From contig DASZBM010000002.1 in assembly GCA_035944135.1 (NCBI GenBank), positions 186,001-250,000 on the forward strand: 64,000 nucleotides of DNA. The letters run 5' to 3'. Of the stretch, positions 1-9,011 are shown in pieces (position 1 is the first letter of the stretch; the number at the start of each line of letters is the position of its first letter). The translations under genes and the position numbers were made by a program. Under the pieces are notes generated by a model. That model did not search any database. It was not told the DNA's origin and was given only the letters and a program-made list of their open reading frames with translations. The DNA is from Acidobacteriaceae bacterium (GTDB lineage: Bacteria; Acidobacteriota; Terriglobia; Terriglobales; Acidobacteriaceae).

Positions 1-2
1 GT

Positions 3-56
3 TCCGGCGAGCAGGCGAGTGCGGACAGCGCACAGGAGCCGGTCGAGGAGTCATAG
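3..56 (+). CDS. possible C-terminal end of an upstream gene (partial)
   Basis: Frame 3 from the window edge is open and reads an acidic, Ala/Glu/Ser-rich tail ending in VEES before a TAG at 54-56, about 50 bases before the ABC ATPase start. It resembles a disordered protein C-terminus, but the stretch is too short to assign, and chance is a fair alternative. Confidence 0.3.
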   Translation, partial: SGEQASADSAQEPVEES

Positions 57-106
57 AACGCTGCCGCATGGGCAGGCAGAGCGCGGCAGCCACAAGCAGG
101 AGAACG

Positions 107-871
107 ATGGCCACTCACGGGGTGGAGTTCGCGGATGTGAGCTTCACGGTGGGTGGCCGTCCTGTTTTGCGGGGCGTTTCGCTGCGGGTGGAGCAGGGAA
201 CGACAACAGCGCTGCTGGGCCGCAGCGGCTCTGGAAAGACGACGCTGCTGCGAACGGTGAATGCGCTGGTGCGGCCGACGAGCGGGCGCGTGCTCGTTGA
301 TGAGCGGGATGTGGCGGAGGAGGACGTGATCGCGCTGCGGCGGCGGATTGGATACGTGATCCAGGAGACTGGATTGTTTCCGCACATGACGATCGGCAGG
401 AATGTGAGGCTTCCGCTCGACGTGAACGGTGGCATGGCCGGCCACGGTGACGAAACGGAAGCGGCCGTCAAAGGGCGATTGGAGAGTGTTGGCCTCTCCT
501 ATGCGGAGTATCGCGATCGCTATCCATGGCAGTTGAGTGGAGGACAGCGGCAAAGGGCAGGCGTGGCGCGAGCGCTGGTTAACAACCCCTCTGTGTTGCT
601 GATGGATGAGCCGTTCGGAGCGCTCGATCCGCTCACGCGCGCGGAGATGCAGACGATGCTGCGCGAGCTCCTGCGAAAGACGTGTGTGACGACGCTGATC
701 GTGACGCACGATCTTGATGAAGCAATCTATCTGGCGGATCGTGTGGTTCTGATCGAGGACGGACGTGTCGTCGCAAATCTTGCGTCGTCGGAGGTGCTCG
801 AGTCGCGCGAGCCGTCGATACGCGCGTACGTTGCGGCTGCTCGGCGCGCGCAGGAGGTGCCGGCAGAATGA
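107..871 (+). CDS. osmoprotectant/quaternary-amine ABC transporter ATPase (OpuCA-like)
   Basis: ATP-hydrolysing subunit of an OpuC/ProU-type importer for betaine, choline or related solutes, working on the cytoplasmic face with the permease that follows. Visible motifs are Walker A (GRSGSGKTT), Q-loop (IQETGLFPHMT), the ABC signature LSGGQRQR, Walker B (VLLMDEP) and the switch His in IVTHD. At about 254 residues it ends shortly after the ABC domain and lacks the C-terminal CBS pair of canonical OpuCA, so ionic-strength sensing by CBS is not expected. The ATG at 107 is preferred over the ATG at 68 because the family N-terminus begins just before VEFADVSF and AGGAGAA lies a few bases upstream. 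Its end overlaps the permease start by ATGA, indicating translational coupling. The substrate is inferred from the operon. Confidence 0.9.
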   Translation: MATHGVEFADVSFTVGGRPVLRGVSLRVEQGTTTALLGRSGSGKTTLLRTVNALVRPTSGRVLVDERDVAEEDVIALRRRIGYVIQETGLFPHMTIGRNVRLPLDVNGGMAGHGDETEAAVKGRLESVGLSYAEYRDRYPWQLSGGQRQRAGVARALVNNPSVLLMDEPFGALDPLTRAEMQTMLRELLRKTCVTTLIVTHDLDEAIYLADRVVLIEDGRVVANLASSEVLESREPSIRAYVAAARRAQEVPAE

Positions 872-1497
872 CCAACTTTTTCGATCGCTACGGATCGCAG
901 ATCGGCCCGCTGACCTTTGAGCATGTGTGGCTGACGGGCAGCGCGATGTTGTTTGCTGTGGCCATCGCTGTGCCGCTGGGCATTCTGCTCACGCGACGGG
1001 AGAGGCTGGCACGACCGGTGCTCGCGTTCGCGAACATTGTGCAGACGATTCCAAGCCTGGCATTGTTTGGACTGCTTCTGCCGGTACCGTTTCTTGGCGA
1101 CCGCGCGGCGAGGCTCGCCATTGTTGCATTGGTGGGCTACGCGTTGTTGCCGATCCTGCGCAACACGTATGCGGGGATTCGCGGGATTGATCCGGCGCTC
1201 GTGGATGTAGCGAACGCTCTTGGGATGACGCAGTGGCAGAGACTCATTCGCGTAGAACTGCCCCTTTCGGCGAGCTTCATCCTGGCGGGGATCCGCACGG
1301 CGACAGTAACGTGCGTGGGAGTGGCGACGATCGCGGCTGCGATTGGCGCGGGTGGACTGGGGGAGTTGATCTTCCGCGGCGTGGCCAGCGTGGATAACGG
1401 CCTGGTGCTGGCGGGCGCGGTGCCCGCGGCGCTGCTGGCGCTGTGCGCGGATGGATTGCTTGGGCTGGCGGAGAAGCGGATGGTGGTGCGGCGGTGA
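868..1497 (+). CDS. osmoprotectant ABC transporter permease (OpuCB-like)
   Basis: Inner-membrane channel subunit of the same importer, 209 residues, about five to six hydrophobic segments. The EAA-type cytoplasmic loop that docks the ATPase is recognisable around residues 110-130 (DVANALGMTQWQRLIRVELP). Length and pattern fit OpuCB/YehW permeases of about 210 residues. Only one permease gene is present, whereas classical opuC operons have two, so the channel is probably a homodimer. The start overlaps the upstream stop (ATGA), and its own TGA overlaps the ATG of the binding protein (TGATG). Confidence 0.9.
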   Translation: MTNFFDRYGSQIGPLTFEHVWLTGSAMLFAVAIAVPLGILLTRRERLARPVLAFANIVQTIPSLALFGLLLPVPFLGDRAARLAIVALVGYALLPILRNTYAGIRGIDPALVDVANALGMTQWQRLIRVELPLSASFILAGIRTATVTCVGVATIAAAIGAGGLGELIFRGVASVDNGLVLAGAVPAALLALCADGLLGLAEKRMVVRR

Positions 1498-2423
1498 TGG
1501 AGCTAGCCAGCGAGTCAGCAAGTCAGCGAGTCAGCCGGTGGGCCTTGCTGGCCGTGAGCGTGATGGCGCTGCTGTGTGGTTCGTGTGCGCCTCCGCGGTC
1601 CTCGCACATTGTGATTGGGGCGAAGAATTTTACGGAGCAGGTCGTGCTCGGCGAGCTGCTGGCGCAGGAGATTGAGGCGAGCGGCGGTGGCAAGGTCGAG
1701 CGCAGGTTCTGGCTTGCTGGGAGTTATTTGTGCCAGCAGGCGCTGATCTCGGATCGAATTGATGCGTACGTGGAGTACACGGGGACGGCGCTGACGGCGA
1801 TTCTGAAGCAGCCACTGCCGAAGCCCGGCACGTGCGATGAGGCGTGTGTGCATGCGCGGGTCGCGGAATTGTATGAGCAGCGATATGGTGTTCGCGTCGG
1901 ACCAGGGCTCGGGTTCGAGGATACGTTTGCGATGGTGATGCGTGCCGATGATGCGCAACGGCTCGGTTTGCGGACGATCTCGGATGTGGCGAAGGTGAAT
2001 CCGCCGATGCGATTGGGCGTAGGGTATGAGTTCGCCGAGCGGCCGGATGGGTTGCGTGGGTTGAGCGCGGCGTATGGGTTGCATTTCACGGGACCGCCGC
2101 GAACGATGGAGCTCGGGCTGCTATATCGGGCGCTCGCGGCGAAGCAGGTGGATATTGTCGCGGGGAACTCGACCGATGGGGCGATCAAGTCTCATGGATT
2201 CGTCGCGCTTGCGGACGACAGGCACTACTTCCCGCCGTACGAGGCGGTGCCGCTGGTCCGCGAGGATTCGCTGAAGCGATGGCCGCAGATTGGAGTCGCG
2301 ATGGAGAAGCTTGCAGGCAAGGTGAGTGATGAGGATATGCGTGCGATGAATCTTGCGGTTGAGTCGGAGCATCGGGATGTGGCGGAGGTCGTGCGCGAGT
2401 TTCGGGAGCGGAAGGGGCTATGA
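1497..2423 (+). CDS. osmoprotectant-binding lipoprotein (OpuCC/YehZ-like)
   Basis: Extracytoplasmic solute-binding protein that delivers quaternary amines to the permease. The N-terminus is a lipoprotein signal: a basic stretch, a hydrophobic core (WALLAVSVMALL) and a lipobox ending CGSC, so the mature protein is probably membrane-anchored through that Cys. The family core starts at VIGAKNFTEQ, and the ligand-pocket segment DAYVEYTGTAL is characteristic of glycine betaine/choline binders. The ATG at 1497 is chosen because it overlaps the permease stop and gives a signal peptide of normal length. Codons 5-13 are made from a tandem octamer repeat that also occurs upstream of dnaX (see findings), so the signal-peptide n-region is repeat-derived. 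Confidence 0.88.
   Translation: MELASESASQRVSRWALLAVSVMALLCGSCAPPRSSHIVIGAKNFTEQVVLGELLAQEIEASGGGKVERRFWLAGSYLCQQALISDRIDAYVEYTGTALTAILKQPLPKPGTCDEACVHARVAELYEQRYGVRVGPGLGFEDTFAMVMRADDAQRLGLRTISDVAKVNPPMRLGVGYEFAERPDGLRGLSAAYGLHFTGPPRTMELGLLYRALAAKQVDIVAGNSTDGAIKSHGFVALADDRHYFPPYEAVPLVREDSLKRWPQIGVAMEKLAGKVSDEDMRAMNLAVESEHRDVAEVVREFRERKGL
1509..1535 (+). repeat. AGCRAGTC octamer tandem repeat inside a signal-peptide n-region
   Basis: Three consecutive octamers (AGCGAGTC, AGCAAGTC, AGCGAGTC) followed by AGC. The same octamer is tandemly repeated at 24542-24573 upstream of dnaX. Here it is translated as part of the binding-protein N-terminus. Confidence 0.8.
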
Positions 2424-2953
2424 ACGAGAGATCAGAGAGCAGAGATCAGAAAACAGCGAATGCAATCGAACCATGGATGCGCGGCACGCACGGCGATGTT
2501 GATGTTGTGCGGCGCGGTGTGATCCATGCGCTTGAACTGGCTGAGGAAGATATCGCAAAGTGGTGTGGCGGATTGAGCGATGAGGCGATGCTTGCGCGGC
2601 CGGGTGGCATCGCGCCGGTCGCGTTTCATCTGCGTCACATCGCGCGATCGCTCGACCGATTGCTGACGTATGCGGAAGGACGGATGCTCGACGAGGTGCA
2701 GCTTGCGGCGCTGAAGAGCGAGATGGAACAGGGCACGGCTGCGGAGGTATTGCGCGAGTTTCGCGAGGGTATTGCATCGGCGAAGGAACGGGTACGCGCG
2801 TTCCAGCCGGAGTCGTATGACGAATTTCGCGGCATCGGACGCAAGCAGTTGCCGACGACCGTCGGCGGCCTGTTGATTCACTGTGCCGAGCACACGGCTC
2901 GGCATGTGGGTCAGGCAGTGACAACATCGAAGCTGGTCAGCGGGCCCGCATAG
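2420..2953 (+). CDS. DinB-family protein
   Basis: 177-residue protein of the DinB/YfiT four-helix-bundle superfamily, whose members are usually metal-dependent thiol transferases or hydrolases of unknown substrate. Histidines that could form the metal site appear in HLRHIARSLDRLL (about residue 70) and near the C-terminus in HCAEHTARHVGQ; the spacing fits the family triad. It overlaps the binding-protein stop by ATGA, so it is co-transcribed with the importer, but no functional link is evident. Codons 3-10 come from an imperfect repeat (AGAGATCAG at 2427-2435 and again at 2441-2449), and the first 20 residues look like a non-conserved addition. The true start could be internal. Confidence 0.75.
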   Translation: MNERSESRDQKTANAIEPWMRGTHGDVDVVRRGVIHALELAEEDIAKWCGGLSDEAMLARPGGIAPVAFHLRHIARSLDRLLTYAEGRMLDEVQLAALKSEMEQGTAAEVLREFREGIASAKERVRAFQPESYDEFRGIGRKQLPTTVGGLLIHCAEHTARHVGQAVTTSKLVSGPA

Positions 2954-2964
2954 CCGCGCGGGCT

Positions 2965-5286
2965 TCACGGCCGGGTATCGCTCAACGACGGTGGAGCATC
3001 GGATGGCGCGGAGCCCCAGCTGTGATTGGGTTTCGCGCCTGCTGTTACGCGTAACGTGCCGCCGGCAGCGATGGACTGAAATGAAATCCAATTCTGGCTG
3101 CGCGACTTGCCGTTGAGTTGCACGCGTTGAATATACGGATCCGCTTCTGGATTACCTTCCGCTTCAATGGTGAATGACTTGCCGGAGTAGGGTTGCTGGA
3201 GGTGGACCACAACCTTCGGGAAGACGGGACCGACGAGCTCATACGCAAGGCTGGCGGGATCGACGCTGTAGATTCCCATCATGCTCAGCACGGCCCAGGA
3301 GGACATCTCCCCACAGTCATCGTTGCCGGGTACGCCATCGGGCTTGTCGGTGTAGTTCTCGTCGAGGACGCGGCGGACTACTCGCTGCGACTCCCACGGT
3401 TCGCCGGAGAAGTTGAATTCAAACGGCGCCTGAAGATCGGTTTCGTTGTAGGGGTTGTAGTACTGGGCGTACCAGGCGGGAATCTTGTAATCGAAAAATT
3501 CGGTGAGGCGCTGGTTGAACTGATCACGTCCGACAGCATTCACGAGCCATGCCATGTCGGAGGGCGCGAGCCACTGATAGTGCCAGCCAGTGCCCTCAAT
3601 AAAGCCGTGCCAGTTCAGCGCTGGATTGAAATCGGGAACCCATTGGCCGTCGGCATTGCGCGGCCGGAAGTACCGGTCTGTGGGATCGAAGAGGTTGCGG
3701 TAATAGAGCGCGCGGTCGTAGAGGGTTTTGGCGTCGTCCGTTTTCCCGAGGTCCACTGCGAGCCGATAGAGAGAGGCGTAGGCGATGGTGTCTTCCTGGA
3801 GCTGCGAAACCGAGCCGTAATGGACCTTGTCGTCAGGCACGTAATGGAGCTTGTTGATCCAGTCGATTCCTTCTTCGCCTGCATAGGGCTGGTGGGGCGG
3901 CGGAGCCTGAGTCGCGTCCTTGTACATTCCTTCCCACGCGGACTTGATGTCGAATCCGTGAAGTCCGTCGAGCCATGCGTTGGCGAGAGCGACGGTGAGC
4001 GGGCTGCCGGCCATCACGTTTGTGTAGCGGTTCACTTGTGGCCAGCGGTCGATCCATCCACCTTGTTGGTACGTCAGCACGATGGATTGCGCCATGTCTT
4101 CCATTCGATGGGGTTCAATCATGGCGAGTAGTGGGATCTCGCTGCGATAGATATCCCAGCCGGAATAGTTGGCATAGAGAAGATGGCCGGGAGCAACCTG
4201 GTGGACCTTGTCGTCGAATCCGAGATAGCGTCCATCCGCATCGTTGAAGATGCTGGGCATCATCAGCGAGTGATACAGCGCCGTGTAGAAGATCTTGCGG
4301 TGAGTTGCACTGCCGCCGGAGACATCGATGACACTAAGCTCGCGATTCCACGCGGAAAGAGCAGCGTCGCGGATCTCGGAGAAATCTTTTCCGGTGGACT
4401 CCGCCTTGAGGTTGTTCTGTGCACCTTCGGGGTCGACGTAAGAGATTGCAATCCTCGCCGTGATCGTCTGCGGCTGGGCCTGCGGAGCCCAGGTGGCGTA
4501 TGCGCCGGTCGATCCGTCGTGCGTGGATTGACTTGCTGAACGGCTTCCTGACGCGATTGTCCCGGGACCGCCGTATTTCGCGCCGCTCCATGTGCCGAAG
4601 GAGGAGAACGGACGATCGAAGGTCATCACAAAATAGACTTTGTATGTCTGATGTCCGCCGCAAAAGACGCTGTCTTCGACGAATCCCTCGATCTGACGAT
4701 CGCCGGTTACGGTGATTTGCGCGCCGGTGACGTTGTCGAGCGTGTGGCTGATGGGAACGAGCAGGTTGGCAACCTTGCCGGCGGGAAATGTGAAACGCGC
4801 GATGCCGGTGCGGTCGGTGGCGCTTAGCTCCGCGTTTATGTCCCACTGCAACAGTTGCACTTGGTAATAACCGGGCGCGGCTGCTTCCAGTTTGTGGGAG
4901 TAGGGTGATTGCATGTCGTCGATCTGCGTGACGATGGGGCCAGTGGTGGGCATGAAGAACATATCGCCTTCATTCGCACAGCCGACGCCGCTCATGTGCG
5001 TCATGCTGAAGCCGCGAATCGTATCCTGATCGTAGTGATAGCCGAAGCCTCGGTCCTCAGTGTCCGGACTGAGCTGCACCATGCCGAACGGCGTCGTGGC
5101 CCCGGGGAAGAGATTTACGGGTCCGCCCGGGCCACGCCCGGTACCGATGAATGGGTCTACGCTCGCGGTCGGTCCTTTTGCCGAAGGGGTCTGCGCGGTC
5201 AAGCCATTGGCTGCAACAGAGATGAAAGTAAGAAGTCCAAGAACGAAGGGGCCAGCGTGCTTCAACGTGGTCATCGAAAATTTCAT
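2965..5286 (-). CDS. GH92 family alpha-mannosidase, secreted
   Basis: Exo-acting alpha-mannosidase of glycoside hydrolase family 92 (Ca2+-dependent, mostly alpha-1,2-mannosidases acting on mannans or N-glycans). A signal peptide occupies residues 1-31 (hydrophobic core FVLGLLTFISVAA, then LTAQ). The N-terminal domain starts at VDPFIGTG...NLFPGATTPFGMV, a GH92 hallmark. Further hallmarks are YSGWDIYRSEIPLL near residue 375 and GNDDCGEMSSW near residue 655, which carries the catalytic aspartates known from characterised members. The C-terminus ends in the usual proline-serine tail (PPSLSDTRP). Length 773 is normal. It is convergent with the DinB gene. ATG codons at 5286 and 5274 are both possible; GAAGGAG directly precedes the first. 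Confidence 0.93.
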   Translation of the reverse strand: MKFSMTTLKHAGPFVLGLLTFISVAANGLTAQTPSAKGPTASVDPFIGTGRGPGGPVNLFPGATTPFGMVQLSPDTEDRGFGYHYDQDTIRGFSMTHMSGVGCANEGDMFFMPTTGPIVTQIDDMQSPYSHKLEAAAPGYYQVQLLQWDINAELSATDRTGIARFTFPAGKVANLLVPISHTLDNVTGAQITVTGDRQIEGFVEDSVFCGGHQTYKVYFVMTFDRPFSSFGTWSGAKYGGPGTIASGSRSASQSTHDGSTGAYATWAPQAQPQTITARIAISYVDPEGAQNNLKAESTGKDFSEIRDAALSAWNRELSVIDVSGGSATHRKIFYTALYHSLMMPSIFNDADGRYLGFDDKVHQVAPGHLLYANYSGWDIYRSEIPLLAMIEPHRMEDMAQSIVLTYQQGGWIDRWPQVNRYTNVMAGSPLTVALANAWLDGLHGFDIKSAWEGMYKDATQAPPPHQPYAGEEGIDWINKLHYVPDDKVHYGSVSQLQEDTIAYASLYRLAVDLGKTDDAKTLYDRALYYRNLFDPTDRYFRPRNADGQWVPDFNPALNWHGFIEGTGWHYQWLAPSDMAWLVNAVGRDQFNQRLTEFFDYKIPAWYAQYYNPYNETDLQAPFEFNFSGEPWESQRVVRRVLDENYTDKPDGVPGNDDCGEMSSWAVLSMMGIYSVDPASLAYELVGPVFPKVVVHLQQPYSGKSFTIEAEGNPEADPYIQRVQLNGKSRSQNWISFQSIAAGGTLRVTAGAKPNHSWGSAPSDAPPSLSDTRP

Positions 5287-5403
5287 CTCCTTCGCAGCAC
5301 ATTCAGGCGGCGACGAGTAGATTATCGAACAAGATTGGAATGACGATCAGATACTTCAGGCAGTGACCACGGCCAGGCTGGTGAGAGCACGAGAGGAGGA
5401 GCG

Positions 5404-6111
5404 ATGAAAATTGATTTTGCAGGAAAGACTGCGCTGGTCGCCGGCGGCACAGGCGGTCTGGGGCGTGCAGTGTCGCTGGCGTTTCTTGAAGAAGGAGCGA
5501 AGGTAGTCGTTCCGTATCGAAGCGACGCGGAGTTTGCGGAGCTGAAGCGCGCAGCTTCAGGGCGAGAGGCGCAGATCGTCGGACGGACAACGGATGTGCT
5601 GGACGAGGCTGCTATCGCGAAGCTCGTTGAAGACACAGGGACGATCGACGTCCTGGTGAGCACGGTGGGCGCCTATGTCTGGGGAGACGAGGTGTGGAAG
5701 CTTGCCCCGGCGGACCTTGACCGCATGCTCAACCTGAATCTTCGTGCCGGATATCTACTGACGCGTGCGGTGGTGCCGGGGATGTTGAAGCGTGGACGCG
5801 GTGCGGTGGTGAATGTTTCAGCGAAGGCGGCGTTGGACCACGCCGCGCGTGCTTCAGCCTATGCGGCTTCGAAGGCGGCGGAGCTGGCGATGATGGATTG
5901 TCTTGCCGCCGAAACGCGCGGCAAGGGCGTGCGCGTGAACTCGGTGCTGCCGAGCATCATCGACACGGACGCGAATCGCAAAGCGATGCCGGATGCGAAT
6001 TTCGACGCGTGGCCGAAACCTGAGGACATCGCGAAGGTGATTCTGTTTCTGGCGAGCGATGCGGCGAAGGTGGTGCATGGCGCAGCGGTGACGGTCTACG
6101 GAGACAGCTAG
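5404..6111 (+). CDS. SDR-family oxidoreductase
   Basis: Cytoplasmic NAD(P)-dependent short-chain dehydrogenase/reductase of 235 residues. The cofactor motif TGxxxGxG appears as GGTGGLGR near residue 15, NNAG is replaced by VSTVGAY around residue 80, and the catalytic Tyr-Lys pair is seen as SAYAASKAAE near residue 155 with the catalytic Ser region (VVNVSAKAAL) about 15 residues earlier. The absence of the usual NNAG suggests a divergent subgroup, and the substrate cannot be inferred. GGAGGAGCG immediately upstream provides the ribosome binding site. Its 3' end overlaps that of the convergent hydrolase by four bases. Confidence 0.88.
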   Translation: MKIDFAGKTALVAGGTGGLGRAVSLAFLEEGAKVVVPYRSDAEFAELKRAASGREAQIVGRTTDVLDEAAIAKLVEDTGTIDVLVSTVGAYVWGDEVWKLAPADLDRMLNLNLRAGYLLTRAVVPGMLKRGRGAVVNVSAKAALDHAARASAYAASKAAELAMMDCLAAETRGKGVRVNSVLPSIIDTDANRKAMPDANFDAWPKPEDIAKVILFLASDAAKVVHGAAVTVYGDS

Positions 6112-7220
6112 AAGCGCAGTGTGGCATCGAAGAGCGGATCGGGGTAGAGCATGGCCCCGATTTCGTCGGCGACTTTGTCTCCGTTGTCACCGTTCGTAAG
6201 AACGACGACGCCCACGCCGCTGGCTGGATTCAAGAAGGCGAGTGAATGAAAACCTGTGTCGGAACCGGTGTGCTCGAGGATTGTGTTGTCGTTGAGCTTC
6301 ATGACCTGCCAGCCGAGCGCCATACCCACAGAGATGCTGCACGGCTGACCCGCGGGTAGAGCGGAGCAGATCTTGGCGCGTGATTCCGGAGTTACCAGAT
6401 CGCGATGAATGGTGCGGCGCTGGGCGGCAATCTGGGGAGTGACGCCTTGATCGTGCATCACACTGACCACAAAGCGCGCGTAATCGCCGATGGTTGTGTG
6501 CACGAGATCGGCAGCGTTCCAGTGCGAGTTGGCGGGCTCGGGCACATCGCCGGCGGCGGTGTGGGCGATAGCGAGACGCGCAGCGGAATTGGGTTGCGGC
6601 GTGTAGGAGGTATCGTGCATGCCGATGGGATCGAAGACATAGGTCTTTGCAAGGAGATCGAAGGAAACGCCGGTCTTCTTTTCCGCGAAGTGGGCAACGT
6701 AGTTGTAACCTTCGCCGGAGTAGCTCATTGCGGTGCCAGGCCGGAACTTGAAGGTAAGCACGCTCCCCGTCATGCTCCGCCAATTGCGAAAGCCTGTCTC
6801 GTGTGCGAGGCAGATGCGTGGTGTGAGTAGGCTCGTCCAGGGATTGTCTTTGATATCGGGGTCGATCCAGAAGGGAGAGATTGGTTCGTCCAGCGAAAGC
6901 TTGTGTTGGGAGGCAAGTCGAAGGATAGTTTCGGCGGTTATCGGCTTGGTCAGCGAAGCCACTTCGTAGAGGGTGTCGGCAGTCGCCGGGACGCCGGGAG
7001 ACTGGTTGCCGTAGACCGCGGTCCACGCGAGCGCGCCGTTATGAATGTAGGCAACGGCAACGCTGGGAACGTCATGCTGATGAAGCAACGCGGGTGCGGC
7101 TGCATCCAGGCGTGAGCGGAGCTCCCTGGGTGACGGAACAGATTGGCTGCGAGCTTGCGCCAGCGCAGCAGAGCCAAGCGACAGTGCGAGCAGCAGTGAA
7201 GGCCAGCGATAGCAGCGCAT
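6108..7220 (-). CDS. secreted serine hydrolase, class C beta-lactamase / penicillin-binding fold
   Basis: Member of the beta-lactamase-related serine hydrolase family (AmpC, DD-peptidase and esterase relatives). Starting at the ATG at 7220 gives a signal peptide (WPSLLLALSLGSAALAQA). The SxxK nucleophile motif is SLTK in VASLTKPIT, the YxN-type motif lies in YSGEGYNY, and the third motif appears as HTGSDTGF near the C-terminus. About 370 residues is the family norm. A true antibiotic-resistance role is not implied, because most such soil proteins are esterases or peptidases. An upstream TTG at 7247 is an alternative start but would delay the signal peptide. Confidence 0.85.
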   Translation of the reverse strand: MRCYRWPSLLLALSLGSAALAQARSQSVPSPRELRSRLDAAAPALLHQHDVPSVAVAYIHNGALAWTAVYGNQSPGVPATADTLYEVASLTKPITAETILRLASQHKLSLDEPISPFWIDPDIKDNPWTSLLTPRICLAHETGFRNWRSMTGSVLTFKFRPGTAMSYSGEGYNYVAHFAEKKTGVSFDLLAKTYVFDPIGMHDTSYTPQPNSAARLAIAHTAAGDVPEPANSHWNAADLVHTTIGDYARFVVSVMHDQGVTPQIAAQRRTIHRDLVTPESRAKICSALPAGQPCSISVGMALGWQVMKLNDNTILEHTGSDTGFHSLAFLNPASGVGVVVLTNGDNGDKVADEIGAMLYPDPLFDATLRF

Positions 7221-7288
7221 GGCAGTTGATACGCTGCGGCGCGACAAATGTTCAATCGGTGTGGTTTAGCTGGCGGGGCGTAGCGAAA

Positions 7289-7906
7289 TCAACCGACCAG
7301 GTGCCCCATCTTGTCGCGCTTTGTTTCGAGATAGCGCTCGAAGGTTGGCTCGACGGGAATTTCCGCGGAGAGGCGCTCGACGACTTTGACGCCGGAGGCT
7401 TCGAGTGCCGCGACCTTCTCAGGATTATTCGTCAGCAGGCGAACCTCGTTCACGCCGAGGTGCTTGAGAATCGCTGCGGGCAGCTCAAAGTTACGGCAGT
7501 CGGCCTGGAAGCCGAGCTCGAGGTTGGCTTCGATTGTGTCGAGGCCCTGGTCCTGCAACTCGTACGCGCGGAGCTTGGCCATCAAGCCAATTCCGCGGCC
7601 CTCCTGCTGTTCATAGAGCAGAATGCCCGCGCCCTCTTCCGCGATGCGCGCGAGCGCAAGGTGTAGCTGATCATGGCAATCGCAGCGCAGGGAATGGAAC
7701 ACGTCGCCGGTGGTGCACTGCGAGTGGATGCGAATGACGGGCGGCCGTGCGTGGATGTCGCCCATAACGAGGGCGACAGCGCTCTCCACAGGCTGTCGGT
7801 TAGACTCGCCCGGCTGCGTCAGCCCTTCGAAGCCGAGGATACGGAAGTGTCCCCAGCGCGTGGGGAAGTCGGCATCGGCAACCTTTGAGACACTAACGAG
7901 CGGCAT
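7289..7906 (-). CDS. ribA: GTP cyclohydrolase II
   Basis: Catalyses the first step of riboflavin synthesis, opening the GTP imidazole ring to give formate and the diaminohydroxy-pyrimidine phosphate. The zinc motif C-x10-C-x-C is visible as CTTGDVFHSLRCDC near residue 65, followed by the GTP-binding segment EGRGIGL and the C-terminal RLLTNNPEKV motif. It is a stand-alone enzyme of about 205 residues, without a fused RibB domain. The ATG at 7906 is chosen because family alignment begins just after it. No other rib gene is adjacent and no FMN-riboswitch-like leader was recognised. Confidence 0.93.
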   Translation of the reverse strand: MPLVSVSKVADADFPTRWGHFRILGFEGLTQPGESNRQPVESAVALVMGDIHARPPVIRIHSQCTTGDVFHSLRCDCHDQLHLALARIAEEGAGILLYEQQEGRGIGLMAKLRAYELQDQGLDTIEANLELGFQADCRNFELPAAILKHLGVNEVRLLTNNPEKVAALEASGVKVVERLSAEIPVEPTFERYLETKRDKMGHLVG

Positions 7907-8038
7907 AGCAGGATTATAGATTCGCGTGCAGCGCGAAGGATTCACACGGAGCAGCTGAAGTGCGCGATGAGCAGATTCGAGCGGCGCTGCGAGCCGCTCG
8001 CCTGTAGTGTCGAAGGGTTGGTCTTTCGTGGAGGAAGT

Positions 8039-8971
8039 GTGCTTAGAAAAGTGACTTTGCGTTGTGGCTGGAGTTGCGCTCTTCTATGTCTTTTCATCGG
8101 CGCCGATTTTCCTCTGTCTCACGCGCAGACCTCACCTGATATGCCGGCGTGGCAACAAGCCGCCGGCGGGAAGATGGAGTTCGAGGTGGTTTCCGTGCGG
8201 CTCGGCAAGCCGGACGACAGATCCGGTACACGAGGTTTCCCACTGAGTGCAGACGACTCCTTTCAGCCGACGGGCGGATTATTTAGGGCGGAGTTTCGGT
8301 TGCAGGCCTACATTACATTCGCTTACAAGCTGTGGATGACGCGAGAGCAGGAGGATGCGATGCTTGCGCCGCTCCCTAGCTGGGCACGAAACGACAAATT
8401 TGTTATCGAAGCGCGTGCTGCGGCGACCGCCACGAAGGATCAGTACAGGCTGATGATGCAATCGGTGCTTGCGGAGCGCTTCGGGCTTAAGCTGCACTTT
8501 GAGCCCAAAGAATCTGCGGTTTTGTTGATGACCGTGGAGACGCCGGGGAAGCTCGGTCCGAGGTTGCGGCCACACTCCGAAGGACCGGCGTGCGATGCGG
8601 CTCCGGCGAAGGACATTTTCCCAGCCGAATGCTCTTCCTATGAAGCGGAAGGGCGTGACGGGATGTTTCTCGTAGGTTCGCGCGACACGACGATGCCGCT
8701 GTTGGCAGACCTTCTGGGGATGACCGGTGGGATGATGGACGAGATTGGAAGGCCGGTGATCGACGATACGGGATTAAAGGGGAGCTTCGATTTCACCCTT
8801 CAGATCGCGCCTCCGGCAAGGAACCCAGGAAAAGACTCCGCAGCAGCAGAAACGCAAGGGCCAACATTTCTGCAAGCGGTGCGGGAACAGTTGGGTCTGC
8901 GATTGAAGCCAGGAAAGGCCATCCTGTCGCTGCCGGTGATCGATCACGTTGAGCGGCCGTCCGAGAACTAG
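8039..8971 (+). CDS. TIGR03435-family secreted protein
   Basis: Member of the acidobacterium-enriched family TIGR03435, of unknown function and often present in many copies. Family features visible are FEVVSVRLGKP near the mature N-terminus, the SWARNDKFVIEARA block, LMMQSVLAERFGLKLHFEPKE, and the C-terminal TGLKGSFDFTLQ...LREQLGLRLKPGKA segment ending in VIDHVERPSEN. A signal peptide precedes it (WSCALLCLFIGADFPLSHAQ). A GTG start at 8039 is preferred because GGAGG lies about five bases upstream; an ATG at 7967 in the same frame would add 24 residues before the signal peptide. It is divergent from ribA. Confidence 0.85.
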   Translation: MLRKVTLRCGWSCALLCLFIGADFPLSHAQTSPDMPAWQQAAGGKMEFEVVSVRLGKPDDRSGTRGFPLSADDSFQPTGGLFRAEFRLQAYITFAYKLWMTREQEDAMLAPLPSWARNDKFVIEARAAATATKDQYRLMMQSVLAERFGLKLHFEPKESAVLLMTVETPGKLGPRLRPHSEGPACDAAPAKDIFPAECSSYEAEGRDGMFLVGSRDTTMPLLADLLGMTGGMMDEIGRPVIDDTGLKGSFDFTLQIAPPARNPGKDSAAAETQGPTFLQAVREQLGLRLKPGKAILSLPVIDHVERPSEN

Positions 8972-9011
8972 CGCCGCGTCAATGCCATGGGTAACCGCGT
9001 AAAGTAGAGGC

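Noticed and set aside
3193-4131. 312-codon plus-strand frame antisense to the first GH92 gene
   Set aside because: Shadow frame; GH92 motifs are intact on the minus strand.
7289-7966. FMN riboswitch upstream of ribA
   Set aside because: The ribA-TIGR03435 divergent region is about 60-130 bases and shows no conserved RFN-element segments.
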